A stretch of 64,000 bases of DNA, from positions 1-64,000 of the forward strand of contig DAOTVP010000110.1 in assembly GCA_034436155.1 (NCBI GenBank), written 5' to 3'. Source of the stretch: GCA-2794515 sp034436155 (lineage in GTDB: Bacteria > Chloroflexota > Anaerolineae > Aggregatilineales > Phototrophicaceae). Positions 9,326 to 18,400 of this stretch are shown here, in pieces. Positions within the stretch are counted from its first letter, which is position 1. Each line of letters starts with the position of its first letter. The notes below the pieces were generated by a model. It was not told where the DNA came from. It did not search any database and saw nothing but the letters and a program-made list of their open reading frames with translations. Position numbers and translations under genes: made by a program.

Positions 9326-9745
9326 ATGTTAACAGCACTCTACGATGGTCATTGTGTGATATGCAACACCACCCGCCGTCTGGTACGGGCATTGGATTGG
9401 TTTAAGCGAGTGGAATTTTTAGATTTGCATCAGCCCGAAGCACAAACGCGCTATCCGCATATTGACCACGCCAAAGCGATGGGTGAAATTCATGTGATAG
9501 ACCCGTCTGGACGAATTTTCGCGGGATTTTATGGCACACGGCGCATGTTCCGCGCCTTGCCGTTGGGCTTGCCCGTGTGGGCGATTTTACGCCTGCCCAT
9601 CATCGGCGATTGGCTGGGCGTGCGCGTGTATCGCTTCATCGCCAAACATCGCTATGCGATTAATCGACTACTCGGTGTGGATTTGGCAAAAATCCAAGCC
9701 GAAGAAGCCTTATGCGATGATGCAGGTGTGTGCAAAATCCCCTAA
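9326..9745 (+). CDS. DCC-family thiol-disulfide oxidoreductase-like protein (DUF393)
   Basis: The 139-residue protein has the family signature D7-G-H-C10-V-I-C13 at its N terminus. It continues with the conserved GRIFAGFYGTRRMFRALP and PVWAILRLPIIGDW segments, and length and order fit DUF393. The CxxC pair suggests a thioredoxin-like redox role, but the physiological substrate is unknown for the family. It stands alone, ending six bases before the convergent SARP gene. Confidence 0.85.
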   Translation: MLTALYDGHCVICNTTRRLVRALDWFKRVEFLDLHQPEAQTRYPHIDHAKAMGEIHVIDPSGRIFAGFYGTRRMFRALPLGLPVWAILRLPIIGDWLGVRVYRFIAKHRYAINRLLGVDLAKIQAEEALCDDAGVCKIP

Positions 9746-9751
9746 AAAATG

Positions 9752-12700
9752 TTATGCCCTCGCCAATGCCACCAGCCATTCATTTCGCAAATTTAAGGCG
9801 CGATTCCGCACATCCGCCCATGTCGCATGATGGGCGATGGCTTTTTCGAGCCATGTAAGCGCCGTGCGTTTATCGCCACTATCCGCCAAAATCCGCGCCA
9901 ATGTCACCCAATTGCGCGTTTGGAACATGATCGATTGGCATTTGTCGGCTTCGATGATGGCGGTATCTATCCAGTCTTGTGCCGTGATAAAATCACCCCG
10001 CGAACACGCGATTTCGGCGCGGATGTTATCGACCATCACCATACCCCATAGCCGATGGGCATCATTTTCAAAAGAATTCATCGCCCGAATGACGAGCGAT
10101 TCGGCTTCATCTATATTTCCAAGTAAAAATTGATGCCACGCCCAACCGATGAGCGTCCACGCCATGCCCCGTTTGTTATTGAGCGCCGTATGGTCATTCA
10201 TCGTTTGGGCGAACATCGCATTCGCTTGTTCTGCTTGCCCGCGAACACGATGCAATTCTGCCGAAATCAGACGTTGCCATGCCAAAGCGTTGCTATTGCC
10301 CAAATCACGGAGCAGGACGATACACCGTTCATTGACCAGTTCGCAATCTTCATATTTGCCCAAGCGGAACAAAATCGTCGCCAGAAAACTCATCCCATTG
10401 GCGAATCCGCCACGATCGCCGACCTGTTCGCTGAGCAGAATGCCTTCGTATGTCATCTGTTCGGCGAGGGGATATTCCCCCAATGTATAGGCGACTTCTG
10501 CTAATGAGCGAATATTTTCGCTTTCATTCCATGTATCTTGATGCAAGCGCGAGAGGTCGTATGCTTGCTGAAAGATGCGTTTCGATTCGGCGTATTGAAT
10601 CCGTTCATGCACCACCCACCCCAAACCGCGCAACGCCATAATTTTGCCGAAGGTATCGCCTGTGGCATCAAAAATGGCTTGAGCGCGTTTTATCCAATAT
10701 TCGCCGAGTGTCGTATTCGCCATCGGATAATGCGATAGATTTTGTAGCAACACAAAAATCGCGCCTAAATCGGGCAAATCGGGTACCGCCCTAAAGTAAT
10801 CCATGAGCGATTTTAACCACTCTGGTGTGATATTATTTGGGTTGCAGTCAAATAGGATGAGCGCCGATAGCACCTGCATTTTTCGGTAGAGCAATTGTGT
10901 GTCTGGATTATTGGGCGAGATATATCGCAACGATTCTTCACTCAATTCGCGCACATCGTTCATCCGTGAGCGCACCAGAAAATAAATCAGAAGCGTATTG
11001 AGCAGATGATTCAGGTTTTGGATATGCCCCTGCTGACAAGCCCACGACCATGCAATCCGAATATTGCCCAAATCGCGTTCTAGCCTGTTCAAGGTTTGGA
11101 CTTGATGTTCTCCTTTGAGGGCGATATTCAACGATTCGAGATACTCGGCATAATAGGTGCTATGGCGGGTGCGTGCCGTGTGGTAGGCGGATGAATCGGC
11201 ATGTAATTTTTCTTCTGCGAATTGGCGCAACAATTCGTGCATATCGTAGCGCCCGTCTTGTACACGGCGGATGAGCGATTTATTCACCAATGCCAGTAAA
11301 ATTGGCAAATCGGCATCGGCGATAGCACGCGCCGCGGGGCGGTCGAATCCACCCCTAAAAATGGCTAATCGGCATAACGTATGCGCTTCTTCGGGGGTTA
11401 ATCGTTCCCATGACGACTCGAATACCGCCCGCATACTGCGATGACGGGGTGGCAGGTTGCGAAATGATGAGCTGAGAAAATCGTAGGATTTCTGGATTTC
11501 TTGGGCGATTTCTTCAACAGACAACATTTGTAACCAACTCGCCGCCAATTCAATACCCAACGGCATCCCCTCGACCAATTGGCAAATGCGGATGATATGC
11601 GTGGTATTGGCTTGGGATAGGGCGAAATCGGGTTGGATTTGCTTGGCAGATTGGGCGAATAGCGCCACCGCGCCATATTTTTCGAGGTCAGCGAGGGGTA
11701 TATCTGCTGATGGATATGCCAAACCATCCACCTCATAAATCCATTCTTGGCGCAAATTGAGGCGCTCCCGCGAGGTGATGAGGATTTTTGAACACGGCGA
11801 GGCATCATATATCTCGCTGACCAATTCGGCGTGGTCGAGCAATTGCTCAAAATTATCGAGGATGAGCAACACCTCTTTTTGGCGTACATAATCGAGCGTA
11901 TCCGAGCGCAAATTGCCATCCATACAATCAAAACGCAAGGCTTCGGCGATTGCCCACCAAAAGGCTTCGGCGGATGTGGTAGGTGTGAGCGAGACGAAAT
12001 ACACGCCATCGGCAAACTCACCGCGCAACATTTCGCCCATCTGAATCGAGAGGCGCGTTTTGCCAATCCCACCTTGCCCGATGAGCGTCAATAACCGACA
12101 CGTATCGTCTTTAAGCAAGCGTTGAATTTCGGCAATATCGCGTTCACGGCTGATGAACGGCGTGGCGGGGGTTGGCAAGTTATCTTGTATCGGCTTCGAG
12201 AATGGGTCTTGTATTTTCGTCAGGGTGAGCGCCATCACTTCGACAGTTTGTTTGACCGTCTGGCGTGATTGTATCGCCTGAAACAGCGAGCGCGTTTGCT
12301 CATCAGGTGCGATACCCAGTTCATCGCGCAACAAATCGGCACAGATTTGATATTGGCGCAAGGCGGCGCTCCGTTGCCCCGTCCAATCATACAGGCGCAT
12401 CAGATTGCGATGTGCCGATTCGTTCAGGTTATCCATCAACACCCAACGGCGGGCATAGGGGATCGCCTCTTCATGCCGATTTTGGGCGATATAGCCACGG
12501 GTCAATTTTTCGAGGACGGCGCATAACCGTTGCCGAAGACTTTGCGATTGAAAAAATTGCCATTCATCAAATTGGTCACTATCGGGCAACAAAAATCCGC
12601 GCAGAAAATCGTCTCGATACAACGCCACCGCCGATTGTAAGGCGTGGAGGTCATCTGCTTGCGCTTCGTAATGCGCGAATGCCCATACATCCACCCATAA

Positions 12701-12982
12701 CCCCGTTTGTGAGGCGACCTGAACGGTGTCACGTTCAACAATCAGCCATGAATCACCCAATGTCTTGTTAATCGTCCATAACGTGTTACGGAGGTAGGCT
12801 AACCCGCGGCTCAAATCGACATCGGGGAAGAAAAATGTCGCTAATGCCTCGCGGCTATAAGCAATTTTATTCACCAGCAAATATACAAATAGCGCCAATG
12901 CCTTGCGACGCTCCAATTCGATAGGGGCATCATCCAATTGTAATTGGGGTGTACCGAGCAGAGAAATGTGCAATTGCGCCAT
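9752..12982 (-). CDS. SARP/BTAD transcriptional activator with NB-ARC and TPR (AfsR-like STAND)
   Basis: The 1076-residue regulator has three parts. Residues about 5-95 form an OmpR-type winged helix and 95-240 the bacterial transcriptional activation domain, as in SARPs. NB-ARC follows, with Walker A GQGGIGKT at 302-309, Walker B LLILDNFEQLL and the GMPLGIELAASWLQML segment. The C-terminal half (about 620-1076) is TPR-like helical repeats. AfsR-type proteins bind direct repeats near the -35 region and activate transcription after an NTPase switch. The NB-ARC block closely resembles those in the two kinase fusions at 19840 and 38059. Candidate binding repeats lie upstream at 13051-13090. The ligand and target are unknown. 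Confidence 0.9.
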   Translation of the reverse strand: MAQLHISLLGTPQLQLDDAPIELERRKALALFVYLLVNKIAYSREALATFFFPDVDLSRGLAYLRNTLWTINKTLGDSWLIVERDTVQVASQTGLWVDVWAFAHYEAQADDLHALQSAVALYRDDFLRGFLLPDSDQFDEWQFFQSQSLRQRLCAVLEKLTRGYIAQNRHEEAIPYARRWVLMDNLNESAHRNLMRLYDWTGQRSAALRQYQICADLLRDELGIAPDEQTRSLFQAIQSRQTVKQTVEVMALTLTKIQDPFSKPIQDNLPTPATPFISRERDIAEIQRLLKDDTCRLLTLIGQGGIGKTRLSIQMGEMLRGEFADGVYFVSLTPTTSAEAFWWAIAEALRFDCMDGNLRSDTLDYVRQKEVLLILDNFEQLLDHAELVSEIYDASPCSKILITSRERLNLRQEWIYEVDGLAYPSADIPLADLEKYGAVALFAQSAKQIQPDFALSQANTTHIIRICQLVEGMPLGIELAASWLQMLSVEEIAQEIQKSYDFLSSSFRNLPPRHRSMRAVFESSWERLTPEEAHTLCRLAIFRGGFDRPAARAIADADLPILLALVNKSLIRRVQDGRYDMHELLRQFAEEKLHADSSAYHTARTRHSTYYAEYLESLNIALKGEHQVQTLNRLERDLGNIRIAWSWACQQGHIQNLNHLLNTLLIYFLVRSRMNDVRELSEESLRYISPNNPDTQLLYRKMQVLSALILFDCNPNNITPEWLKSLMDYFRAVPDLPDLGAIFVLLQNLSHYPMANTTLGEYWIKRAQAIFDATGDTFGKIMALRGLGWVVHERIQYAESKRIFQQAYDLSRLHQDTWNESENIRSLAEVAYTLGEYPLAEQMTYEGILLSEQVGDRGGFANGMSFLATILFRLGKYEDCELVNERCIVLLRDLGNSNALAWQRLISAELHRVRGQAEQANAMFAQTMNDHTALNNKRGMAWTLIGWAWHQFLLGNIDEAESLVIRAMNSFENDAHRLWGMVMVDNIRAEIACSRGDFITAQDWIDTAIIEADKCQSIMFQTRNWVTLARILADSGDKRTALTWLEKAIAHHATWADVRNRALNLRNEWLVALARA

Positions 12983-13050
12983 GATTATTCACGCCTCAAT
13001 GAACTTTAGTGAACCTATATCACCCATTATATATCACAAATCACCTTTGT

Positions 13051-13090
13051 GACGCTTCTGAGACGCTTTTTGAGACGCTCGTGAGATGAT
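13051..13090. promoter_or_regulatory. Candidate SARP operator: direct repeats GACGCT with 11-12 bp period
   Basis: GACGCT occurs at 13051, 13062 and 13074, and a weaker GATGAT at 13085, giving steps of 11, 12 and 11 bases. SARP proteins are known to bind short direct repeats with about 11-bp spacing next to the -10 box. A TATAAT on the minus strand (13026-13031) and a TATAGA on the plus strand (13103-13108) flank the repeats. The site could therefore serve the SARP gene, the ParB-like gene or both. Confidence 0.5.
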
Positions 13091-13141
13091 ATACCTCTAT
13101 CGTATAGATAAATCATGACAAATTCAAGAAAGGAGCGCATC

Positions 13142-13588
13142 ATGTACTTTTCAAATAACCTGAACAACCAACTGAAAAATCGGATGGGTCGCGCCGATAG
13201 CATTAATCCAGATGCCCGTAAATTGTTTGAAAAAGCCTTGCGAGCAGGCACAAAACGACGCAACCCCGCCTCTGCGCTCCCGAATATTGGTGATGTAACA
13301 CGCACCGCGCAACATTATATGGGCGCACAAACTGTCGATATTCGGTGTATTGGTGGCAGCGTGAATAAATCGGGCGATTTCGATGTCAATTTCAACCCCA
13401 CCAGTGACCATATCGAAGCCCGTTGGGTCAAAGTGGCAACCGCCATGTTAGACGGCATAGACCTGCCCCCTATCAAATTGATTTTGGTGAAGGACACCTA
13501 TTATGTCGTAGACGGACACCATCGCATCTCGGTGGCGCACATGCTCGGAATGCACTTCATGGACGCGATTGTGACGCGCTGGGAATAG
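13142..13588 (+). CDS. ParB-like nuclease-domain protein, small
   Basis: The 148-residue product ends with a ParB/sulfiredoxin-type domain: a DLPPIKLILVKDTYYVVDGHHR segment in which DGHHR (about residues 122-126) is the family motif, then SVAHMLGM. The N-terminal half has no recognised domain and shows no helix-turn-helix, so a chromosome-partition role is unlikely. ATG 13142 has AAAGGAG at good spacing and is preferred over 13115. It is divergent from the SARP gene, with repeat elements between them, so it may be a target of that regulator. Confidence 0.7.
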   Translation: MYFSNNLNNQLKNRMGRADSINPDARKLFEKALRAGTKRRNPASALPNIGDVTRTAQHYMGAQTVDIRCIGGSVNKSGDFDVNFNPTSDHIEARWVKVATAMLDGIDLPPIKLILVKDTYYVVDGHHRISVAHMLGMHFMDAIVTRWE

Positions 13589-13634
13589 GACATCGGCGAT
13601 GAAAACGAAATTTGAATGAAACGATGTAAGTCTA

Positions 13635-13666
13635 GCGTAGTGGCATGAATTATCATGCCACTACGC
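13635..13666. terminator. Strong convergent hairpin between the ParB-like gene and the 13677 gene
   Basis: GCGTAGTGGCATGA pairs perfectly with TCATGCCACTACGC across a four-base loop. There is no long T-run, but the 14-bp stem between converging genes suggests a bidirectional terminator. Confidence 0.65.
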
Positions 13667-13676
13667 GCCGTTATAT

Positions 13677-15059
13677 TTATATCCGATTATCCAACATGCC
13701 ATATTTTTTGAGCGTCTGCGCCAGCACAAATTCCGCCATGCGGAACACCGCGTCATTCTCATCGTTGCGCTCGGATTCACGTTCTTCGACCATCGTCCGC
13801 ATCTCTTTCATCACATCCGTGAGTTGCTCTTGGTGCATCAACACTTGGTCGGTGATGATAATCCCACCTAAGACCAGAGGCAGATAGGCATAGCTGAAGT
13901 TCATCTCGCCTTTGGTCTTGAGTTTATCCACAATAATTTGGGCGAATTCTTGCATATCCTCGTCTGAACCCAAGTTTTCGCCACTATCGCGCTCGACAAT
14001 CCGAAAGGCATAACTAAGCGCATCGAATAACAGGTCATCGAATAAAAAGTGCGGGATGGCTTTGGGCGCAACGCCTGCCATGCGTTCATCTTGCGCGAGG
14101 ATTTTCATGTAGCCTTGCAACCAACGGGGCAAGCTGATATTGACCTCGGATGTCTCTAAAATGCGGGCTTTTTTATCTTTTTCGCGCATTTTGAACATGC
14201 CCGATACATCAAACTCACCCGATGCGATGCTCCCGTGTTTAGAATGCGGGTGGGCAAATTCGAGGATGAGCGTCATCAGACGCGCCACCGCACTGGCTTC
14301 GGTTGGCGAAAGCGGATAGCCCGCCTTACGGAAGGTCTCGCGGACTTTATCTAAAATGGGCGGATAGACCAATTCTTTTTTGAGCGAGGGCAACACCTTG
14401 AGTTTGAGTAATTCTTCGTATTTGTCTAATAGCAATTCGCTATCTTGTTGATTTTCGAGCGTCCACAAACTGACCCATTGCGGATTGAGGCTGGGGGGTT
14501 TGGCAAGTTTGCCTTCCATGACAGTAATAGGGGTCTCGAAAGCTGTCCCACGCAAAAACCCTTTTTTCTGGGTGGTAAATTTAAGTTTTTTCAGTTCTTC
14601 AATTTTTTGGGCAGTTTCTTGATCGACTTTTTTGGGGTTGAATAACGCCCCACCGCTATTCGGGCGCACACGGTTGGCTTTTGGATTACTGACTTTGACG
14701 GAAATTTCCATGCCAATCATATAATTTTCGCCGATAGCGCAATCAGGCATGGTCGACATGGGCAACATGGCATATCCCACTTCTGCCGCGCCTAGCCCCA
14801 CCACCAGTCGGTCTTGACCTGTGATGAAGCGCCCCTTTTTGCCTGCTTGGTCTTTTTCTGGGATTTGTAATGTGACGGTGACATCGGCGGGCGAATCGCT
14901 GGCATTTTGCATGAGCATGATCACCTCAAATTGCCGTCCCGCCTGTACAATACGCGGGCGCGTGGCGAGAGCGACTTGTACCACCCCTACCGTCACCCGT
15001 TCCGCATCCGTAATGTATCCAAACACATCGGGATACACGATATTCGATTTATCTGCCAT
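13677..15059 (-). CDS. Conserved-looking cytoplasmic protein, function unknown
   Basis: The 460-residue product has no signal peptide or membrane segment. Residues about 15-125 look like a beta-sandwich (QFEVIMLMQNASDSPADVTV region, like adhesin or COG1361-type domains). A charged linker (about 150-175, rich in Lys) precedes a mostly helical C-terminal region of about 280 residues. No catalytic motif stands out. GAGAGA precedes the ATG. It is downstream of a paired-hairpin repeat and not obviously in an operon. I do not recognise the family. Confidence 0.65.
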   Translation of the reverse strand: MADKSNIVYPDVFGYITDAERVTVGVVQVALATRPRIVQAGRQFEVIMLMQNASDSPADVTVTLQIPEKDQAGKKGRFITGQDRLVVGLGAAEVGYAMLPMSTMPDCAIGENYMIGMEISVKVSNPKANRVRPNSGGALFNPKKVDQETAQKIEELKKLKFTTQKKGFLRGTAFETPITVMEGKLAKPPSLNPQWVSLWTLENQQDSELLLDKYEELLKLKVLPSLKKELVYPPILDKVRETFRKAGYPLSPTEASAVARLMTLILEFAHPHSKHGSIASGEFDVSGMFKMREKDKKARILETSEVNISLPRWLQGYMKILAQDERMAGVAPKAIPHFLFDDLLFDALSYAFRIVERDSGENLGSDEDMQEFAQIIVDKLKTKGEMNFSYAYLPLVLGGIIITDQVLMHQEQLTDVMKEMRTMVEERESERNDENDAVFRMAEFVLAQTLKKYGMLDNRI

Positions 15060-15152
15060 AAGAAAAATCTCTCTCTGATAATGAATCGTAATTTATCTTA
15101 TTTTAACCCCGATACTGAATGATTGCCAACAGGTACATCGGGTCTAAAATTA

Positions 15153-15234
15153 GGGCGGATATGGCTACGCCGTAAAAATCTGTCAATTTTAATTGTGGTG
15201 GCGGATTCGCGCCGATGGGCGCGTATATCCGCCA
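15153..15234. repeat. Intergenic paired-hairpin repeat, copy B
   Basis: A full hairpin at 15199-15234 has outer arms TGGCGGAT/ATCCGCCA, inner stem GCGCC/GGCGC and loop GATG, with GTAT on the 3' side. Upstream, GGGCGGATA at 15153-15161 looks like the left arm of a decayed second unit. It fills most of the 197-base gap between the 13677 gene and the methyltransferase. Confidence 0.72.
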
Positions 15235-15256
15235 TATTGTCGAAAATGATTAGGGT

Positions 15257-15847
15257 CTAAAATTCAATGGTGGCATCGGTAGCATTGGCGGATGGCTTGA
15301 CGGCGACCAATTGCGAGATATGCTCATCATCACATTGGTGCAAAATTTGCCACCCCTCAAAATGCAGGGGCAACTCTTCGATGTCCAGTAGATAAGCGGG
15401 GTTGAACAACGGGTTATCGTTATGATGACGGGTGTTAAATGTCTCGTAGATGATGCGCCCACCTTCGGCGATACATGCCCGAATTTTGGGGAATAAATCG
15501 CGGTTCAAATACCGAAACACACACACCACATCATATAAACCTTCATCCAAATCGGTATCATCCAAATCAGTTTGGAGCAAATTGATATGGCGTAATTTGC
15601 GCCGATTCATCTCAGCTTGGGCTTGCATGAGCGCCACACGGCTGATGTCCATCATATCGACGATATACCCTTGTTGTGCCAACCATAACCCGTTTTGCCC
15701 CAATCCACAGGCTAAATCGAGCGCCCGCGCCTTTTGTTTGGGGAGCAAGGGCGGGGTATAGAGCAACAATAACGGGTCTGGCGCGGGATACGCCCCTGTC
15801 CGTTGGTGATAGCGGTCATCCCATTTAGCGCGGTCTTGTGAGGACAT
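15257..15847 (-). CDS. Class I SAM-dependent methyltransferase (TehB-like)
   Basis: The 196-residue protein has methyltransferase motif I ALDLACGLGQNGLWLA (about residues 42-57), an acidic loop DMMDIS after strand 2, and YDVVCVFRYLNRDLFP as motif IV. This arrangement is typical of TehB/tellurite-resistance-like methyltransferases. The substrate is unknown; tellurite is only one possibility. It lies six bases downstream of an unknown gene and is the last gene of a leftward unit with a GNAT gene. Confidence 0.82.
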   Translation of the reverse strand: MSSQDRAKWDDRYHQRTGAYPAPDPLLLLYTPPLLPKQKARALDLACGLGQNGLWLAQQGYIVDMMDISRVALMQAQAEMNRRKLRHINLLQTDLDDTDLDEGLYDVVCVFRYLNRDLFPKIRACIAEGGRIIYETFNTRHHNDNPLFNPAYLLDIEELPLHFEGWQILHQCDDEHISQLVAVKPSANATDATIEF

Positions 15848-15853
15848 GACAGG

Positions 15854-16651
15854 TTATTTCCCCGCATAAATCGGCATATACGAGAGGGCATTCGAGACAG
15901 CATTCATCGCCTCATTATCACCCGGTAGGCGGGGTGCTTTGGGATTGCGCTGAAACCGATGGTGCGCCATATACGCATCGCGCAGGGTGATAAAATCGGG
16001 CGTATGCCAATCGGGTGGGATCTTCAGACAATCCATAAAGGCGCGGATATTCCCACCTAATCCATGCGACCAATCAGGGACGGTGGGGGCGAGTAACGCT
16101 TTGGCAGATGCCGATTTATCGCCCATCGCCCGCGATACCTGTCCCATCAACTTGTTGAACATGCGATTCATCTGATTTGGATTGACATCCTTCGCCATGT
16201 GTTGCACCTCTTGAGGCAATACCGATATGGGGATGGTCTCGACAGGTTTTGTCTGTGCCGATTGTCCCCCGCCTAAAATGGCTTGGTGCAAATGGGCGAT
16301 GGTGTATCCATCGTGAAGGTGCGGTTGTAATGCCGAAAAGGGTTGTGGACGCGCATTCACGAAGACATGCACATTCGCATCTTCATCGTTGACATGGATA
16401 TGCAACACCAAGCCAGAGCGCGATAACCGCGCCGACAAATCTAACGGAAATGTGCCGATGAGCCGAAACCAACCCTCACGCCCGCCATCTAAAAAGGTTT
16501 GTACCCGTTGGGTATAGGCTTGGCTGACCAACCCCACGAATGGGTCGTATAACCGATACCCCATCATATCGAGGTGGTCGTGCAATAAATCGGCAACTCG
16601 GACTTGAGTTTGGTTAGTATAAAAATGTAGGCTGTCCCACTGTATCGCCAT
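15854..16651 (-). CDS. Protein of unknown function in the GNAT/methyltransferase operon
   Basis: The product is about 265 residues, soluble, and rich in His and Trp (MAIQWDSLHFYTNQTQVRV at the N terminus). I see no known domain or catalytic motif. ATG 16651 has AGGAA six bases upstream and overlaps the GNAT gene by 38 bases; the longer frame to 16771 lies wholly inside the GNAT gene and is less likely. Tight coupling to the GNAT and methyltransferase genes suggests a shared process. Confidence 0.6.
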   Translation of the reverse strand: MAIQWDSLHFYTNQTQVRVADLLHDHLDMMGYRLYDPFVGLVSQAYTQRVQTFLDGGREGWFRLIGTFPLDLSARLSRSGLVLHIHVNDEDANVHVFVNARPQPFSALQPHLHDGYTIAHLHQAILGGGQSAQTKPVETIPISVLPQEVQHMAKDVNPNQMNRMFNKLMGQVSRAMGDKSASAKALLAPTVPDWSHGLGGNIRAFMDCLKIPPDWHTPDFITLRDAYMAHHRFQRNPKAPRLPGDNEAMNAVSNALSYMPIYAGK

Positions 16652-17480
16652 GTGTTTCCTCACGGGTGCTATTTTCGGTATCAACATAACAAACAATGCT
16701 CCCCACATCCACAAAACCCGCCTCGCGGCAGATGCGCCTATCAATTTCGACCTCGCCCGATGTAAACACAATGCGTTTGCCTTTTTGGGCGGCGATGGCG
16801 ATGGCTTTATGTTGGATGAGTTTGAGCGTATCGGGGCTACGGAATTGGATCATCACTGCGAGGGCGCTGATATGCGCGGTATCACCATAAAAGGTCAATC
16901 GCGCCACGCCGATAGGCAATTGGTCTAAATAGAGGATGATGTCGGATTGGTTGCCCAAGGCAATATCGCGCAAGGTTTTGCCGATATACACAGGTTCGAT
17001 GCCGTGTGTGACCACATCATAATGGGCATTGCGCCACACATACCACCAAACGGCACTGTCGTGGGGATTATGCACCAATTCAAATCGCTTATCCTCTAAG
17101 TGGGGGATGCGAGGCAAAGTCTCATCAGGGTGGATGGTATAGGTCATAATCGAAATTTCGCGCTCGAGCTTCAGCCCCAATTCGCGCAGGCTTTTGGCAA
17201 AGATCGGTGGATACAAGCCTTCGACATAATAAACGCGCCGTTTACGCTTGAGTTCATCCAGTCGCTGTAAGCCATTTTCGATGTCTTGGGTAGGAATCCA
17301 TGCCGTGTTACGGCGGGGCGTGATGTAATTCAAATCGGGCATCGTATTGTTTGGATGATACAACACATCCACCAAGCCGAGTTTTTCGCTGATTGCACCT
17401 AAACTCATGTGGGTGAAATTCAGATGTTCCTGAACAGCCCGCAAAATCACCCGCGACTCTTTCACATCGCTATCGGTCAT
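16614..17480 (-). CDS. GNAT-family N-acetyltransferase-like protein
   Basis: The 288-residue product has a C-terminal GNAT-like half. LPIGVARLTFYGDTAHISALAV forms the two central strands, followed by a helix (LIQHKAIAIAAQKG) and the final CREAGFVDVGSIVCY strand, which resembles the acetyl-CoA fold. The classical Q/RxxGxG/A loop is not clear, so activity is uncertain. The N-terminal half may be a second degenerate GNAT domain. It is the first gene of the unit that runs left to the methyltransferase. Confidence 0.62.
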   Translation of the reverse strand: MTDSDVKESRVILRAVQEHLNFTHMSLGAISEKLGLVDVLYHPNNTMPDLNYITPRRNTAWIPTQDIENGLQRLDELKRKRRVYYVEGLYPPIFAKSLRELGLKLEREISIMTYTIHPDETLPRIPHLEDKRFELVHNPHDSAVWWYVWRNAHYDVVTHGIEPVYIGKTLRDIALGNQSDIILYLDQLPIGVARLTFYGDTAHISALAVMIQFRSPDTLKLIQHKAIAIAAQKGKRIVFTSGEVEIDRRICREAGFVDVGSIVCYVDTENSTREETHGDTVGQPTFLY

Positions 17481-17544
17481 ATGTCATGACAACTTTCCTA
17501 AGTGGATAAAATCTCTGTTAGGACTATCATATCATACGCCCATC

Positions 17545-17570
17545 CAAACGGGATTATACCCCTGTTTGGG
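17545..17570 (-). promoter_or_regulatory. Inverted repeat enclosing a TATAAT upstream of the GNAT gene
   Basis: CCAAAC-GGG at 17545-17553 pairs with CCC-T-GTTTGG at 17561-17570, with one bulged T. The minus-strand TATAAT at 17554-17559 sits in the centre. This could be a repressor operator over the -10 box, or a hairpin after the PAP2-like gene. No clear -35 box is visible. Confidence 0.35.
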
Positions 17571-17601
17571 TTACGATAGAGTTTGGTTTTAATATGTTAC
17601 A

Positions 17602-18204
17602 TCAACCAACAAACGCGAATAAAATCACCGTCATAGCGATGCCGATGAGCGTCCCGACAATCACCTGGGCGGGGGTATGCCGATGCAATTTGATGCGGGC
17701 GAGTCCGACAATCACAATCAGGGGCGCGATGATTAATCCCACTGTCCAACCGAACAATAAGCCACTTGTCACGGTCGCGCCTGCGATACAAATGGCGTGG
17801 ATGCTAATTTGCCACATCATGGTGATGCCCAACATCACCCCCAACTGGACAAAGCTGAACAGCGCAAACGCGGGCATGACGCTGGTGGTGGCGATCAGAC
17901 GTAAAATGCCAAATGCCAGTCCGCTCCCAATCATCGTCACCAAAAATGGGGCAATGCGTTGTTCGCGCACTTCCAGATGTAAATCGGTAATCGCGCCACG
18001 TTTCACCTGAATGGCGATGAACACCAACGGGATCAGGCAGACCATGCCGATATAGGTGAATGCCCATAAAAACCCCTCGCCACTGCTGGTCGCATCGCGG
18101 AAGGCTATCGGAAAGGCGAGCGTTGCCCAAACAACAGGCGGGCTGAATACATCCGACACCACGCGCTCCCATGAAATTTCATATTGTTTTGTACCAATTC
18201 GCAT
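17602..18204 (-). CDS. PAP2-like phosphatase family membrane protein
   Basis: The 200-residue protein has about five hydrophobic segments. Its C-terminal region matches the PAP2 family: an S-I-H motif in place of the SGH box and R-x5-H-x3-Q (RIKLHRHTPAQ) in place of SRx5Hx3D. The final Asp is replaced by Gln, so catalysis is uncertain although the fold assignment is reasonable. Such enzymes act on lipid or isoprenoid phosphates. AGAGGG precedes the start. Confidence 0.62.
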   Translation of the reverse strand: MRIGTKQYEISWERVVSDVFSPPVVWATLAFPIAFRDATSSGEGFLWAFTYIGMVCLIPLVFIAIQVKRGAITDLHLEVREQRIAPFLVTMIGSGLAFGILRLIATTSVMPAFALFSFVQLGVMLGITMMWQISIHAICIAGATVTSGLLFGWTVGLIIAPLIVIVGLARIKLHRHTPAQVIVGTLIGIAMTVILFAFVG

Positions 18205-18351
18205 ATCGCCCTCTGATAAAAATCACATCATGATTTCACATGCCTCTAATATAGCACAATCTGTTTTAAGAGTGGATGAAAAAATTTTTGTAAAAAATCA
18301 AAATTGTGTGGCATGTGTTGCCTAGACAACAGACAGCATCATGACAGCGTG

Positions 18352-18379
18352 TTACAGTGTTTTCAATCGAACATAATTT
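18352..18379 (+). promoter_or_regulatory. Candidate promoter for the 18401 gene
   Basis: TTACAG at 18352-18357 and TAATTT at 18374-18379 are separated by 16 bases, just before a TAGGAG ribosome site and the ATG at 18401. The match is moderate only. Confidence 0.3.
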
Positions 18380-18400
18380 GTTATCTAGGAGACACACAAA

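Noticed and set aside
12265..12771. Plus-strand 168-codon frame within the SARP gene
   Set aside because: It is antisense to the well-supported SARP domain, with low-complexity His/Arg/Pro-rich content typical of a shadow frame.
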